The notes beneath the pieces were generated by a model. The model saw nothing but the letters and a program-made list of their open reading frames with translations, was not told where the DNA came from and did no database searches. DNA of 64,000 bases from Pseudomonas sp. PB101 (GTDB lineage: Bacteria > Pseudomonadota > Gammaproteobacteria > Pseudomonadales > Pseudomonadaceae). The position numbers and the translations under genes were made by a program. Numbering within the stretch: position 1 is the stretch's first letter; the number at the start of each line of letters is the position of its first letter. Of this stretch, positions 7,605 through 16,567 are shown piece by piece. Where the stretch lies: assembly GCF_009764265.1 (NCBI RefSeq), contig NZ_RWIR01000007.1, positions 124,001 to 188,000 on the forward strand. Direction: 5' to 3'.

Positions 7605-9353
7605 ATGCCTGCCCAAGCGCACTTTCTTCCCGACGTCGACTGCGATGTGCTGATCGTTGGCTCCGGTGCGGCGGGACTGTCAGCAGCCGTGACCGCCGCG
7701 TGGCACGGGCTGAAAGTCATAGTGGTGGAAAAGGACCCTGTGTTCGGCGGTGCCACGGCCTGGTCCGGTGGCTGGGCCTGGGTGCCGTGCAACCCGTTGG
7801 CCCGGCGTGCCGGCATCGTCGAAGACGTTGAACTGCCGCGCACTTACCTCAAACACGAACTGGGCGAGCGCTTTGATCCGGCGATGATCGACGCTTTCCT
7901 GGAGGCCGGCCCGCGAATGGTCTCGTTCTTCGAACAGCACACCACGCTGCAATTCGCCGACGGCAACGCCATTGCCGACATTCACGGTGACACACCCGGG
8001 GCAGGCACCGGTGGACGTTCGGTGATCGCAGCCCCCTACGACGCAAGAAAAGTCGGCACACTGCTCAGGCGTCTGCGCAAAACCATGCGGGAAACCTCGT
8101 TCATGGGCATGCCGATCATGGCGGGGGCGGACCTCACGGCCTTCCTCAACCTGACCCGCTCCCTGTCGGCGGCCTGGCACGTTACGCGGCGTTTCAGTCG
8201 TCACCTGATCGACCTCGCCACGCATGGCCGGGCGATGCAACTGGTCAACGGCGTTGCCCTGGTGGCGCGCCTGGCAAAATCCGCCGACGACCTCGGCGTG
8301 TTGCTCTGGGAGTCGGCGCCCGTGACCGGCTTGCTGCGCGAGAACGATCAGGTGCGAGGTGCCGTGGTCAGCACCGCCAAAGGTTCGGTGCGCATCCATG
8401 CACGCAAGGCCGTGGTGCTCGCCGCCGGTGGTTTCGCCAATGACATCGAACGGCGCAAGGCCCTGTTCCCCCGCACGCCAACCGGGCATGAGCACCTGGC
8501 CTTGCCGCCCCTCGGCGTTTGCGGCGATGGCCTGCGCCTGGGCGAAAGCGCCGGCGCCCGGGTGAACAGCGACATGGCGTCAGCCGTCGCCTGGGCGCCG
8601 GTCTCACAAGTGCCGCACAGCGACGGCAGCACGGGACACTTCCCGCACATCATCGAGCGGGGCAAACCGGGCATCATCGGTGTGCTGAGCAACGGCCGGC
8701 GCTTCGTCAATGAAGCCAACGGCTACTACGACTACGTCACGGCCATGGTCGCCGCCGCCCCGCCGGGTGAAGAGGTGGCGTCGTGGCTGATCTGCACCCA
8801 TGGCTTTCAGCGTCGATATGGCCTGGGCATCTCCCGGCCATTTCCGGTGCCGCTGTCATCCTTCATCCGCAGCGGCTATCTGAAAACCGGCAATACGCTT
8901 GAGGAATTGGCGGCCGCCTGTGGCATAGACCCGATTGGCTTGCGTAGCACGGTGTCGGACTACAACCGCCACGCCCGCAACGGCGAAGACCCGCAGTTCG
9001 GTCGTGGTTCCACGCCTTACAACCGCAAGCAGGGTGACGCGTTACAGCAACCCAACCCCTGCGTCGCGCCGATCAAACAAGGCCCGTTCTATGCCGTGAA
9101 GGTCCAGCCCGGCTGTTTCGGCACCTTCGCCGGACTCAAGGTCAACCAACACGCCCAGGTCCTGGACGACTGCGCGCAGCCCATCGCCGGGCTGTATGCG
9201 GCGGGCGGCGACATGGCCAGCATCATGGGCGGTCACTACCCCGCCGGCGGCATCAATCTCGGCCCGGCGCTGACCTTTGGCTACATAGCCGCGCGCCATA
9301 TCGCAGGCGTCACGGCTTATGAAAAGGAGATCGACCATGCAGCACATCGTTAA
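7605..9353 (+). CDS. FAD-dependent oxidoreductase, fumarate-reductase/ketosteroid-dehydrogenase family
   Basis: This 582-residue flavoprotein has the FAD-binding dinucleotide motif VGSGAAGLSAA at about residues 18-28 and the E-K acidic end of the second strand. It also has the C-terminal GLYAAGGDMAS...GGHYPAGGINLGPALTFG signature of the FAD_binding_2 family. Members introduce or remove a carbon-carbon double bond next to a carbonyl group, for example 3-oxosteroid dehydrogenases and fumarate reductase. The ATG at 7605 follows GGAG. It overlaps the following aldo/keto reductase by 17 bases. In this setting it may desaturate a hydroaromatic ring acid, but the substrate is unknown. Confidence 0.8.
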   Translation: MPAQAHFLPDVDCDVLIVGSGAAGLSAAVTAAWHGLKVIVVEKDPVFGGATAWSGGWAWVPCNPLARRAGIVEDVELPRTYLKHELGERFDPAMIDAFLEAGPRMVSFFEQHTTLQFADGNAIADIHGDTPGAGTGGRSVIAAPYDARKVGTLLRRLRKTMRETSFMGMPIMAGADLTAFLNLTRSLSAAWHVTRRFSRHLIDLATHGRAMQLVNGVALVARLAKSADDLGVLLWESAPVTGLLRENDQVRGAVVSTAKGSVRIHARKAVVLAAGGFANDIERRKALFPRTPTGHEHLALPPLGVCGDGLRLGESAGARVNSDMASAVAWAPVSQVPHSDGSTGHFPHIIERGKPGIIGVLSNGRRFVNEANGYYDYVTAMVAAAPPGEEVASWLICTHGFQRRYGLGISRPFPVPLSSFIRSGYLKTGNTLEELAAACGIDPIGLRSTVSDYNRHARNGEDPQFGRGSTPYNRKQGDALQQPNPCVAPIKQGPFYAVKVQPGCFGTFAGLKVNQHAQVLDDCAQPIAGLYAAGGDMASIMGGHYPAGGINLGPALTFGYIAARHIAGVTAYEKEIDHAAHR

Positions 9354-10170
9354 CGCACAGGGTTTGAACATGCCGAAACTCGGCCTCGGCACCTGGCCGA
9401 TGCTCGGCGAGGAATGCACCCGTGCCGTGGAGCAGGCCCTGGCCCTGGGTTACCGGCACATCGACACGGCAGCGGCCTACAACAACGAAGACGCTGTCGG
9501 TCAGGCGCTGGCGAACAGTCCGATACCCCGCGGGCAGATCCACGTCACGAGCAAAGTCTGGTGGGACCAACTGCAACCCGACGCCATGCGTCATTCCATG
9601 GACCGCAGCCTCAAGGCCCTGCGCAGCGAATACGTCGACCTGTTCATGCTCCATTGGCCGACCACCGATTGGGATTTACCGCTCACAATCGAGACCCTGG
9701 TGTCGTTCAAGGAACAAGGCCTGGCGCGCAACATTGGCGTGGCGAACTTTCCACTGCCCTTGCTACGCAAAGTCGTCGAAGAACTCGGCGCGCCGCTGTC
9801 GGCGATCCAGGTCGAGTACCACGTGCTGCTCGGACAAAACGCCCTGCTCGACTACGCCCGTCAACACGATATGGCGCTGACGGCCTACACGCCGCTGGCC
9901 CGCAACAAGGTATCCGACATCCCGGCCATCCAGCAGATCGCCGCGAAACACAGCGTGCTGCCGACCCAGGTCGCGCTCAAATGGCTGCTCGATCAGCCCA
10001 ACGTGGCCGCGATCCCCAAGGCCAGCAGCGAGGCCAATCAACTGGCCAATCTCGCGGCGCTGCAAGTGCAACTGGATGACCAGGACCGTTCCTTGATCGC
10101 CAGCCTGTCCAAACGCGAGCGTCAGGTCAGTCCTGACTTTGCGCCGGTGTGGGATGCGTTCGACCAGTAA
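9337..10170 (+). CDS. Aldo/keto reductase (2,5-diketo-D-gluconate reductase B-like)
   Basis: A 277-residue (beta/alpha)8 NADPH-dependent reductase. The catalytic tetrad is visible: D and Y in HIDTAAAYNNE, K in TSKVWW and H in FMLHWP. The C-terminal IPKASS cofactor loop is present. The ATG at 9337 follows AAGGAG eight bases upstream; an in-frame ATG at 9319 would have no such site. The gene starts within the end of the FAD dehydrogenase, so both are one transcript. It likely reduces a carbonyl group generated in the same pathway. Confidence 0.82.
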   Translation: MQHIVNAQGLNMPKLGLGTWPMLGEECTRAVEQALALGYRHIDTAAAYNNEDAVGQALANSPIPRGQIHVTSKVWWDQLQPDAMRHSMDRSLKALRSEYVDLFMLHWPTTDWDLPLTIETLVSFKEQGLARNIGVANFPLPLLRKVVEELGAPLSAIQVEYHVLLGQNALLDYARQHDMALTAYTPLARNKVSDIPAIQQIAAKHSVLPTQVALKWLLDQPNVAAIPKASSEANQLANLAALQVQLDDQDRSLIASLSKRERQVSPDFAPVWDAFDQ

Positions 10171-10319
10171 CCGCGAAATGGTCACCGGCGATCCGCGACA
10201 TCCGTCAGAACGCAGGTGGCCTTACCAGTCCTTACACATTTCTCCTGCGCACCATTCCCGGTGAGGTTATTCATGGACCCGGCGATAAACGCCCCATCAA
10301 TCCATGAGAGGCCGCAACC

Positions 10320-11174
10320 ATGTTATGGAACAAAGCAAGACGCAGCGACAACGTAAACGACACGCGCGAGGGCAAGGATGCCCGCACCACTACAGGGAAA
10401 ACACTAGGCGTCGGACTGGCTGTCATTGCACTGGCAGGCGCAGGAGCTTATTTGACCCTGGATACGGCACCGGACGCTCCCGCGAACACCCCGCCTCCAC
10501 CCCCCAGCGCGCTATCGATTGAACCCTCAGAAGATCAGCAACTGAAGTTTGTCCAGGCCGTGCTCGGTGATACCGAAGACACCTGGAAACAACTTTTTGC
10601 CGAAACGGGACGGCGTTATCCGCCACCCGTACTGACGCTGTTCAACGATGGCGTGGCCTCGGGATGTGGTTACGCCGGCTCCAGCATTGGTCCGTTCTAT
10701 TGCCCGAGCAATCGTCAGGTCTACCTCGATCCGGAGTTCTTCGAAAAGATCGAACGGCAGTCAGTGATCGGTGATTTCGCGCGGGCCTACATCATCGCTC
10801 ACGAGGTCGGCCATCACGTACAGCTTGAACTGGGATTGTCCGCCCCCTTCGAGAAAGCCTTGCTCGATCAACAACCGGTCAGTGGTGATGGCGGCCTGGA
10901 AGTGCGCGCGGAACTGCAGGCCGACTGCCTGGCCGGTGTTTGGGCACACCATGCGCAAAAACGTCTGGATTGGCTGGAGCCCGGTGATATAGAAGCTGCC
11001 CTGAATGCCGCTACGGTGTTCGGTGACGACTACATGCAACGCTCGCGAAATGTCCCGGTTCGGCCCGAAACATTCAGCCACGGCACCTCAAGGCAGCGCG
11101 TGGACTGGTTCAAGACTGGATTCGATACAGGTCTGACGAAAGCATGCGATACCTTCGCCGCCGAAAATCTGTGA
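10320..11174 (+). CDS. YpfJ-like neutral zinc metallopeptidase, copy 1
   Basis: A 284-residue membrane-anchored protein with one N-terminal helix (about residues 27-46) and a proline-rich linker. A zinc-peptidase domain follows: HEVGHH at 161-166 supplies two histidine ligands and the catalytic glutamate, and E198 in RAELQADCLAG is the likely third ligand. The GPFYCPSNRQVYLD motif is typical of the YpfJ family. The function of the family is poorly known. It lies 135 bp upstream of a paralogue with the same N-terminal signature, MLW-x-K-x-R-R-S-D-N-V. Confidence 0.85.
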   Translation: MLWNKARRSDNVNDTREGKDARTTTGKTLGVGLAVIALAGAGAYLTLDTAPDAPANTPPPPPSALSIEPSEDQQLKFVQAVLGDTEDTWKQLFAETGRRYPPPVLTLFNDGVASGCGYAGSSIGPFYCPSNRQVYLDPEFFEKIERQSVIGDFARAYIIAHEVGHHVQLELGLSAPFEKALLDQQPVSGDGGLEVRAELQADCLAGVWAHHAQKRLDWLEPGDIEAALNAATVFGDDYMQRSRNVPVRPETFSHGTSRQRVDWFKTGFDTGLTKACDTFAAENL

Positions 11175-11309
11175 CTTCATCCGTCAATGCGGTTGCTAAT
11201 GTGACAGCACGGATAGAACCGGCGCCGTTAAAGGCTGTCTGACGACCGGGCTGGCGCCGTTCCCACTTGGCAGCAACACTCATCGCACGGACAACCAGAG
11301 GATTCCCAC

Positions 11310-12206
11310 ATGCTATGGAAAAAAGGCCGACGCAGCGACAACGTAGTCGACGCCCGTGGCGATGATGTTGGCGGCGGCGGCGGCGGCGGCATGCGGTTCG
11401 GCGGTGGCAAGGGCCTGAGCCTGACGGCGATCCTGTTGATCGTCGGCATCGGCTGGATCACCGGCCAGGACCCGCTGCAAATCCTCGGACAACTGACCGA
11501 GCAAATGGGCCAGCAAACGGCGCCCGCTACCAACCAGAGTCGCCAGGCACCGCCGGCCAATGATGAAAGCGCGGAGTTCGTGCGTTCGATCCTCGGCGAC
11601 ACCGAGGACACCTGGGGTGCGATTTTCCAGCAGGCCGGTCGCCAATACAAAGAACCGACCCTGGTGCTGTTCAGCAACCGCGTGAATTCGGCCTGCGGCC
11701 TGGCCACCTCGGCAACCGGCCCGTTCTATTGCCCGGCGGATCAGAAGGTCTACCTGGACATGGCGTTTTTCCAGGAAATGTCCCAACGTTTTTCCGCCGC
11801 GGGCGACTTCGCCCAGGCCTACGTGATCGCTCACGAAGTCGGACACCATGTGCAAACCCTGCTGGGGGTGTCCGCAAAAATTCAGGCCGCGCGCCAACAA
11901 GGCCGGCAGATGGAAGGCGACGGCGGTTTGCTGGTTCGCCAGGAACTGCAAGCCGATTGCCTGGCCGGCGTCTGGGCCAACAATGCGCAGAAGCGCCTGA
12001 ACTGGCTGGAACCAGGCGACATCGAAGAAGCACTGAACGCGGCAAACGCCATCGGCGACGATCGTTTGCAGCAACAGGGTCAGGGCCGCGTGGTCCCGGA
12101 CTCGTTCACCCACGGTACGTCAGCGCAACGGGTGCGCTGGTTCAAAACCGGTTTCGCCCAAGGCCAGGTTGGCCAGTGCGATACCTTTGCGACGAAAAAT
12201 CTGTAA
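11310..12206 (+). CDS. ypfJ: YpfJ-like neutral zinc metallopeptidase, copy 2
   Basis: A 298-residue paralogue of the preceding gene. It has a seven-glycine run at residues 21-27, a membrane helix at about 36-52, HEVGHH at 175-180 and the QELQADCLAG motif. It is closer to the usual YpfJ form (glycine-rich leader, QILGQLTEQ segment) than copy 1, so it is probably the ancestral copy. The stop codon is immediately followed by the ATG of the alpha/beta hydrolase gene, indicating one transcript. Confidence 0.87.
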   Translation: MLWKKGRRSDNVVDARGDDVGGGGGGGMRFGGGKGLSLTAILLIVGIGWITGQDPLQILGQLTEQMGQQTAPATNQSRQAPPANDESAEFVRSILGDTEDTWGAIFQQAGRQYKEPTLVLFSNRVNSACGLATSATGPFYCPADQKVYLDMAFFQEMSQRFSAAGDFAQAYVIAHEVGHHVQTLLGVSAKIQAARQQGRQMEGDGGLLVRQELQADCLAGVWANNAQKRLNWLEPGDIEEALNAANAIGDDRLQQQGQGRVVPDSFTHGTSAQRVRWFKTGFAQGQVGQCDTFATKNL

Positions 12207-13163
12207 ATGAAGAAGTGGTTGTTAGTTGTTCTGTTTACTTGCGCAACGTCCCAGGCCGCCGAGCAAGGGGTCAAGGAACTCAGTCCCGGGCGCTTGCTGT
12301 TGAAATCAGGTGAAATCGCGGTGGGCATAAGCCCCGCCCCGGCAAATATCGAGCGGGTGCTGATCATCATCCACGGGCGTTTGCGCAACGCGCAAACCTA
12401 TCTGCAAAGCGGCGAACACGCTGCCGAACTGGCCGGGCAGAGCGCTACGACCCTGGTGATCGCCCCGCAGTTTCTCAATGAAACCGACGTCGCGGCCCAT
12501 CCGGTGGCCGACACGGTCTTGCGCTGGCAAGGCGATGAATGGATGGCCGGCGGCGAATCCACGGCACCGTTTCGGCTGAGTTCCTACGCGGCGCTCGACG
12601 AAATCGTCGCCCGCCTGGGTGACCGCCAGCAGTTTCCGGATGTGAAGCAAATCGTCATCGCCGGGCACTCCGGCGGCGCGCAGGTGGTTCAGCGCTATGC
12701 ATTGCTCGGCCACGCGCAGTCCGGCCTCGATGCGGCTGGCGTGCAGGTGCGCTACGTGATCGCCAACCCGTCCTCCTACGCCTATTTCGATGAGCGCCGG
12801 CCCGTGGCGTTCAGCCACGCGGGTTGTCCGCAATTCAATCGCTGGAAGTATGGGCTGTCGGATTTACCGGCCTACGCCGAAGGACAAACCGCGGCGCAAC
12901 TGCAGGAAAGCTACCTCAAGCGTGAAGTCGTTTACCTGCTGGGGCAGCAGGACATCGACCCGAACCATCCGGCGCTGGACAAGAGCTGCGAAGCCCGGGC
13001 ACAGGGACCCTATCGATTGGCGCGTGGGCGTTTTTACTTTGATTACCTGAAGCGCCTGCAACCGCAAGGGCTGAATCAGCAACTGGTTGAAGTGCCCGGA
13101 GTCGGGCATAACGGTGACGGGATGTTTACCTCGCCGGAGGGGCAAAAGGCTTTGTTCCCGTAG
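12207..13163 (+). CDS. Secreted alpha/beta hydrolase
   Basis: This 318-residue protein begins with a signal peptide, cleaved probably after ...TSQAAE (residues 1-18). It has the nucleophile elbow GHSGG at 153-157 with S155. HGRLRN near residue 56 could form the oxyanion hole, and GVGHNGDGMF near the C terminus supplies the catalytic histidine. The family includes periplasmic esterases and peptidase-like hydrolases of unknown substrate. It is co-transcribed with the YpfJ copy upstream, with zero intergenic bases. Confidence 0.78.
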   Translation: MKKWLLVVLFTCATSQAAEQGVKELSPGRLLLKSGEIAVGISPAPANIERVLIIIHGRLRNAQTYLQSGEHAAELAGQSATTLVIAPQFLNETDVAAHPVADTVLRWQGDEWMAGGESTAPFRLSSYAALDEIVARLGDRQQFPDVKQIVIAGHSGGAQVVQRYALLGHAQSGLDAAGVQVRYVIANPSSYAYFDERRPVAFSHAGCPQFNRWKYGLSDLPAYAEGQTAAQLQESYLKREVVYLLGQQDIDPNHPALDKSCEARAQGPYRLARGRFYFDYLKRLQPQGLNQQLVEVPGVGHNGDGMFTSPEGQKALFP

Positions 13164-13184
13164 GAGCTGGCTTGCCAGCGATGA
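13161..13184. repeat. Single REP unit
   Basis: TAGGAGCTGGCTTGCCAGCG is one unpaired REP palindrome of the GCTGGCTTGCCAGC type. It lies between convergent genes. Confidence 0.75.
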
Positions 13185-13189
13185 GGCCA

Positions 13190-13783
13190 TCAAGCCAACA
13201 GCATCCGCCGCAACTCAACACAATCGGCCGCATGCCAATCGGTCAATTCCGGCCACGGGTTATCCGGCAGATTCACCAACACAGTCCGCGCCCCCGCCGC
13301 GCGCCCGCAATCGAGATCGAAGCGGTAATCACCGACCATCACCATCTCGCTCGCCGGCACATTCCACGCTTCGGCCAGTTTCAGCAGCCCGCCCGGATGC
13401 GGCTTGGGCGGGGCATCATCGCGGCCCAACACATCCTCCAGCGCAAAGCAGTCGGCCAGGCCGATGGCCTGCAGCGTGACATGCGCCAGCTCCCGGGCGT
13501 TGCGCGTCAGGATGCCCAGGCGATAACCGCGCCCGGCCAGCTCGCGCACCAGCTCCACCGCACCCGGTGCCGGTTGCGAACCGAGCGCCAGGTCGCGCTC
13601 ATGCTCCAGCAGCCACGCATGCTTGGCCGCGGCTTCATCGGCCGGCAGCGCGGCGAGGTGGGTCAGGATGTCGTCTTCGGCAGGAATCGCCAACGCCACG
13701 CGAATCGCCGCGAAGTCGTGCACGGCCACCGTCAGGGTGCCGTCCATGTCGAACACCCAGTGACGCACGTCGGCCAGGCTCAT
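13190..13783 (-). CDS. HAD-family hydrolase
   Basis: A 197-residue haloacid-dehalogenase-type phosphatase with the nucleophile motif DMDGT (D12, D14), motif II in ILTRNA and motif IV in GDYRFDLDCGRAAG. An alpha-helical cap inserted after strand 1 places it with phosphoglycolate-phosphatase-like enzymes. The start at 13783 was chosen because its ATG overlaps the tesB stop by four bases, and the residues upstream in the open frame do not look like HAD proteins. The substrate is unknown. Confidence 0.82.
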   Translation of the reverse strand: MSLADVRHWVFDMDGTLTVAVHDFAAIRVALAIPAEDDILTHLAALPADEAAAKHAWLLEHERDLALGSQPAPGAVELVRELAGRGYRLGILTRNARELAHVTLQAIGLADCFALEDVLGRDDAPPKPHPGGLLKLAEAWNVPASEMVMVGDYRFDLDCGRAAGARTVLVNLPDNPWPELTDWHAADCVELRRMLLA

Positions 13784-14649
13784 GCCCAATCCTTGCGGTG
13801 GCGGATCAAGCCTTCCTGGGTGACCGAGGCCACCAGTTGACCGGCGCGGTTGAACACGCTGCCACGGGAGAATCCACGGGAGTTGCCGGCCCACGGACTG
13901 TCCATCGCGTAGAGCAGCCAATCATCGGCGCGCAGATTCTGATGGAACCAGAGCGCGTGATCGAGGCTGGCGACTTGCATGTCCTTGTGCCAGACCGACT
14001 TGCCGTGGGGCTGCATCGAGGTGACCAACAGGCCGAAGTCCGATGCGTAGGCCAGCAGGTACTTGTGCAACGCCGGCGAATCGGCCAAGGCCCCGTCGGC
14101 GCGGAACCAGACGTACTTGATCGGGTCGGACGGCAGCGGGTTGTAGGGATCTTTTTCGGTCACCGGGCGGAATTCGATCGGCTTGGGGCACAGGAGCTTT
14201 TCGCGCATTTTCTCCGGGATCAAGTGCGCGCGCTGCTGGGTGATCTCCAGCTCCGATGGCAGGTTTTCCGGACCGACCACTTGCGGCATTTCGGTCTGGT
14301 GCTGGAAGCCTTCTTCGTCGTACTGGAACGAGGCGCTGCACGTGAAAATCGGATGGCCTTTCTGGATGGCCGTCACCCGACGCGTGCTGAAACTGCCCCC
14401 GTCACGCACCCGGTCAACCTGATACACCACCGGCAACCCGGCATCGCCCGGCCGCAGGAAATAGCCGTGCATCGAATGCACATGACGTGCCTCTTCAACG
14501 GTCTGACTGGCCGCCGACAGCGACTGGCCGAGCACCTGACCGCCGAACAGCTGACGAAAGCCCAGGTCCTGGCTACGGCCACGGAACAGGTTTTCCTCGA
14601 TCGGTTCCAGGGTCAGCAGCTCGACCAGATCTTCCAACACTTGGCTCAT
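13780..14649 (-). CDS. tesB: Acyl-CoA thioesterase II
   Basis: A 289-residue double-hotdog enzyme that hydrolyses acyl-CoA esters in the cytoplasm. Visible signatures are HSMHGYFLRPGD in the first hotdog, and ASLDHALWFHQ with the C-terminal RGFSRGSVFNRAGQLVAS in the second. Length and order match TesB of proteobacteria. It is coupled to the downstream HAD hydrolase by an ATGA overlap. Confidence 0.93.
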   Translation of the reverse strand: MSQVLEDLVELLTLEPIEENLFRGRSQDLGFRQLFGGQVLGQSLSAASQTVEEARHVHSMHGYFLRPGDAGLPVVYQVDRVRDGGSFSTRRVTAIQKGHPIFTCSASFQYDEEGFQHQTEMPQVVGPENLPSELEITQQRAHLIPEKMREKLLCPKPIEFRPVTEKDPYNPLPSDPIKYVWFRADGALADSPALHKYLLAYASDFGLLVTSMQPHGKSVWHKDMQVASLDHALWFHQNLRADDWLLYAMDSPWAGNSRGFSRGSVFNRAGQLVASVTQEGLIRHRKDWA

Positions 14650-14755
14650 TCAGACTCTCCTCACGCAAAACATTGCCGCACAGTCTTGGCTGCAACGGTC
14701 GATTCAGTTTCCGGCCCGGGCCATCATGAGGGCCATTGTAAACGTCCGCGCCAGC

Positions 14756-15325
14756 TTATCCATGCAAGGTTTGCAGCCATTGTTCGCGACTGATGCGATA
14801 CAGCACATGCCGACGCAACGGGTGATCGGCCTCGAGCCGCGGGTGATCGAAGTCATCCGCCGGATCATGGTGCATGCCGATGGCCTGCATGACTTTTTCT
14901 GAAGGCAGATTGGTTTGCGTCGTGAAGGCCACCACTTCTTTCAGCGGCAAGCGGTCAAAGCCGCAGCGCAGAGCGGTCCACGCCGCTTCACTGGCGTAAC
15001 CGAGGCCCCAGTGCTCGCGGGCCAGGCGCCAGCCGATTTCCGTGGCGGGGGTGAAAGGCGCGTCGAACCCGACCATGAGTAGCCCGGTAAAGCCGATGAA
15101 CTGGCCGGAGTCCTTGCGCTGCAAAGCCCAGAGGCCATAACCATGTTCGGCGAAATGCCCACGGATTCGCCCGATCAATGATGCACTTTCCAGCCGGCTC
15201 AAGGTGGCTGGGAAATAGCGCATCACCTGCGGATCGGCACACATCGCCGCAAAGTCCGGCAAGTCTTCATCGCGCCACTGGCGCAACAGCAGCCGCGCAC
15301 TTTCCAGCTCCAGTATTGGCTCCAT
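14756..15325 (-). CDS. GNAT-family N-acetyltransferase (RimJ/RimL-like)
   Basis: This 189-residue protein starts with the typical ETERLLLR-like segment (ESARLLLRQWRDEDLPDF). It contains the acetyl-CoA loop region EIGWRLAREHWGLGYASEA. Members transfer acetyl groups to N-terminal amines or small metabolites. It stands alone and is divergent from the deacetylase gene, so the target is unknown. Confidence 0.85.
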   Translation of the reverse strand: MEPILELESARLLLRQWRDEDLPDFAAMCADPQVMRYFPATLSRLESASLIGRIRGHFAEHGYGLWALQRKDSGQFIGFTGLLMVGFDAPFTPATEIGWRLAREHWGLGYASEAAWTALRCGFDRLPLKEVVAFTTQTNLPSEKVMQAIGMHHDPADDFDHPRLEADHPLRRHVLYRISREQWLQTLHG

Positions 15326-15403
15326 CGTGCCCGCCCCTCCATTTCAATGTCGCAAGTCTACAACGCTGGTAGGATCCTTCTCTCATTCCTACATGAAATG
15401 ACC

Positions 15404-16324
15404 ATGCCACTGCCGCTGATTTATCACGAAGACTACAGTCCCGAGTTTCCGGCGGATCACCGCTTCCCCATGGACAAGTTTCGCCTGCTGCGCGATCACC
15501 TCGTGGACAGCGGCCTGACCCGCGACGCCGACCTGCTGCGCCCGCAATTGTGTCCCGCAGACATTCTCGCCCTCGCCCATGACCCTTCGTATATCGCGCG
15601 CTACATGAGTGGCGAGTTGTCCCGCGAAGACCAGCGCCGCCTCGGCCTGCCCTGGAGCGAAGCCCTGGCCCGGCGTACGGTGCGGGCGGTCGGTGGCTCG
15701 TTGCTCGCCGCCGAGCAGGCGCTGGAGCATGGCCTGGCCTGTCACCTGGCGGGCGGCACCCACCATGCGCACTACGACTACCCGGCCGGGTTCTGCATCT
15801 TCAATGACCTGGCGGTGATCAGCCATTACCTGCTGGAAAGCGGTCGGGTCAATCGGGTACTGATCTTCGATTGCGACGTGCATCAGGGCGACGGGACTGC
15901 ACGAATACTGCACAACACTCCAGAAGCGGTGACCGTTTCCCTGCACTGCGAGAAGAACTTTCCTGCACGCAAGGCCGAAAGCGACTGGGACATACCATTG
16001 CCCAACGGCATGGGCGATGCCGACTACCTGAAAGTGGTGGACGATGCGCTCAACTACCTGCTGCCGCTCTATCAACCGGATCTGGTCCTGTATGACGCCG
16101 GGGTCGATGTGCACAAGGACGATGCCCTGGGTTATCTGCAGCTGACAGACGAAGGCGTCGCCGCCCGCGATGAAAGCGTGATGCGCCATTGCCTGGGTCG
16201 CGACATCCCCGTGGTCGGCGTGATCGGCGGCGGCTACAGCAAGGACCGTCAGGCCCTCGCCCGCCGTCACGGCATCCTCCATCACAGCGCGCAGCGCGTC
16301 TGGCAGTCATCAGGCTGTCACTGA
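15404..16324 (+). CDS. Histone-deacetylase-family zinc hydrolase
   Basis: A 306-residue arginase/deacetylase-fold enzyme. The H120-H121 pair (GTHHAHYDYP), the zinc ligands in FDCDVHQGDGT (D156, D158, H160), the YDAGVDVHKDD segment and the GGGYSKD motif are all present. Bacterial members deacetylate acetylpolyamines or acetyl-lysine, or have unknown amide substrates. The ATG at 15404 (MPLPLIYHEDY) gives the usual family length; two upstream starts would add an unlike segment. It is divergent from a GNAT acetyltransferase. Confidence 0.87.
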   Translation: MPLPLIYHEDYSPEFPADHRFPMDKFRLLRDHLVDSGLTRDADLLRPQLCPADILALAHDPSYIARYMSGELSREDQRRLGLPWSEALARRTVRAVGGSLLAAEQALEHGLACHLAGGTHHAHYDYPAGFCIFNDLAVISHYLLESGRVNRVLIFDCDVHQGDGTARILHNTPEAVTVSLHCEKNFPARKAESDWDIPLPNGMGDADYLKVVDDALNYLLPLYQPDLVLYDAGVDVHKDDALGYLQLTDEGVAARDESVMRHCLGRDIPVVGVIGGGYSKDRQALARRHGILHHSAQRVWQSSGCH

Positions 16325-16362
16325 GCTGTGGATGCTTTACCCACAATGCCTGTGGAGCTGCC

Positions 16363-16371
16363 TGTGGATAA
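16363..16371 (-). other. Perfect DnaA-box 9-mer
   Basis: TGTGGATAA is the complement of the DnaA consensus TTATCCACA. It lies in the gene-free stretch 16325-16567, with a related TGTGGATGC at 16327. Further perfect copies occur at 16965-16973 and 17404-17412 inside the next gene. Confidence 0.45.
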
Positions 16372-16458
16372 CCTGAGTGAAAGGGACTACAGGCCACGCG
16401 GTGTATAGGCTACAGAGCACTGCCTATTTTTTAACCACTTTCAAAATCACCGCTGTTC

Positions 16459-16514
16459 CTGTGGGAGATTCTATGGCTGACAGTCCGCTATCGCGGGCAA
16501 GCCCGCTCCCACAG
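16459..16514. repeat. REP unit with partial partner
   Basis: A complete GCGGGCAAGCCCGC-type REP unit is at 16489-16514. A decayed opposing arm (CCTGTGGGAG) is at 16459-16468. It lies upstream of the BaiN-like gene. Confidence 0.7.
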
Positions 16515-16567
16515 TTATCGTGTACTGCTAGAATGCGCGGCTACTCCGCCACACCGCAGCTTTTACC

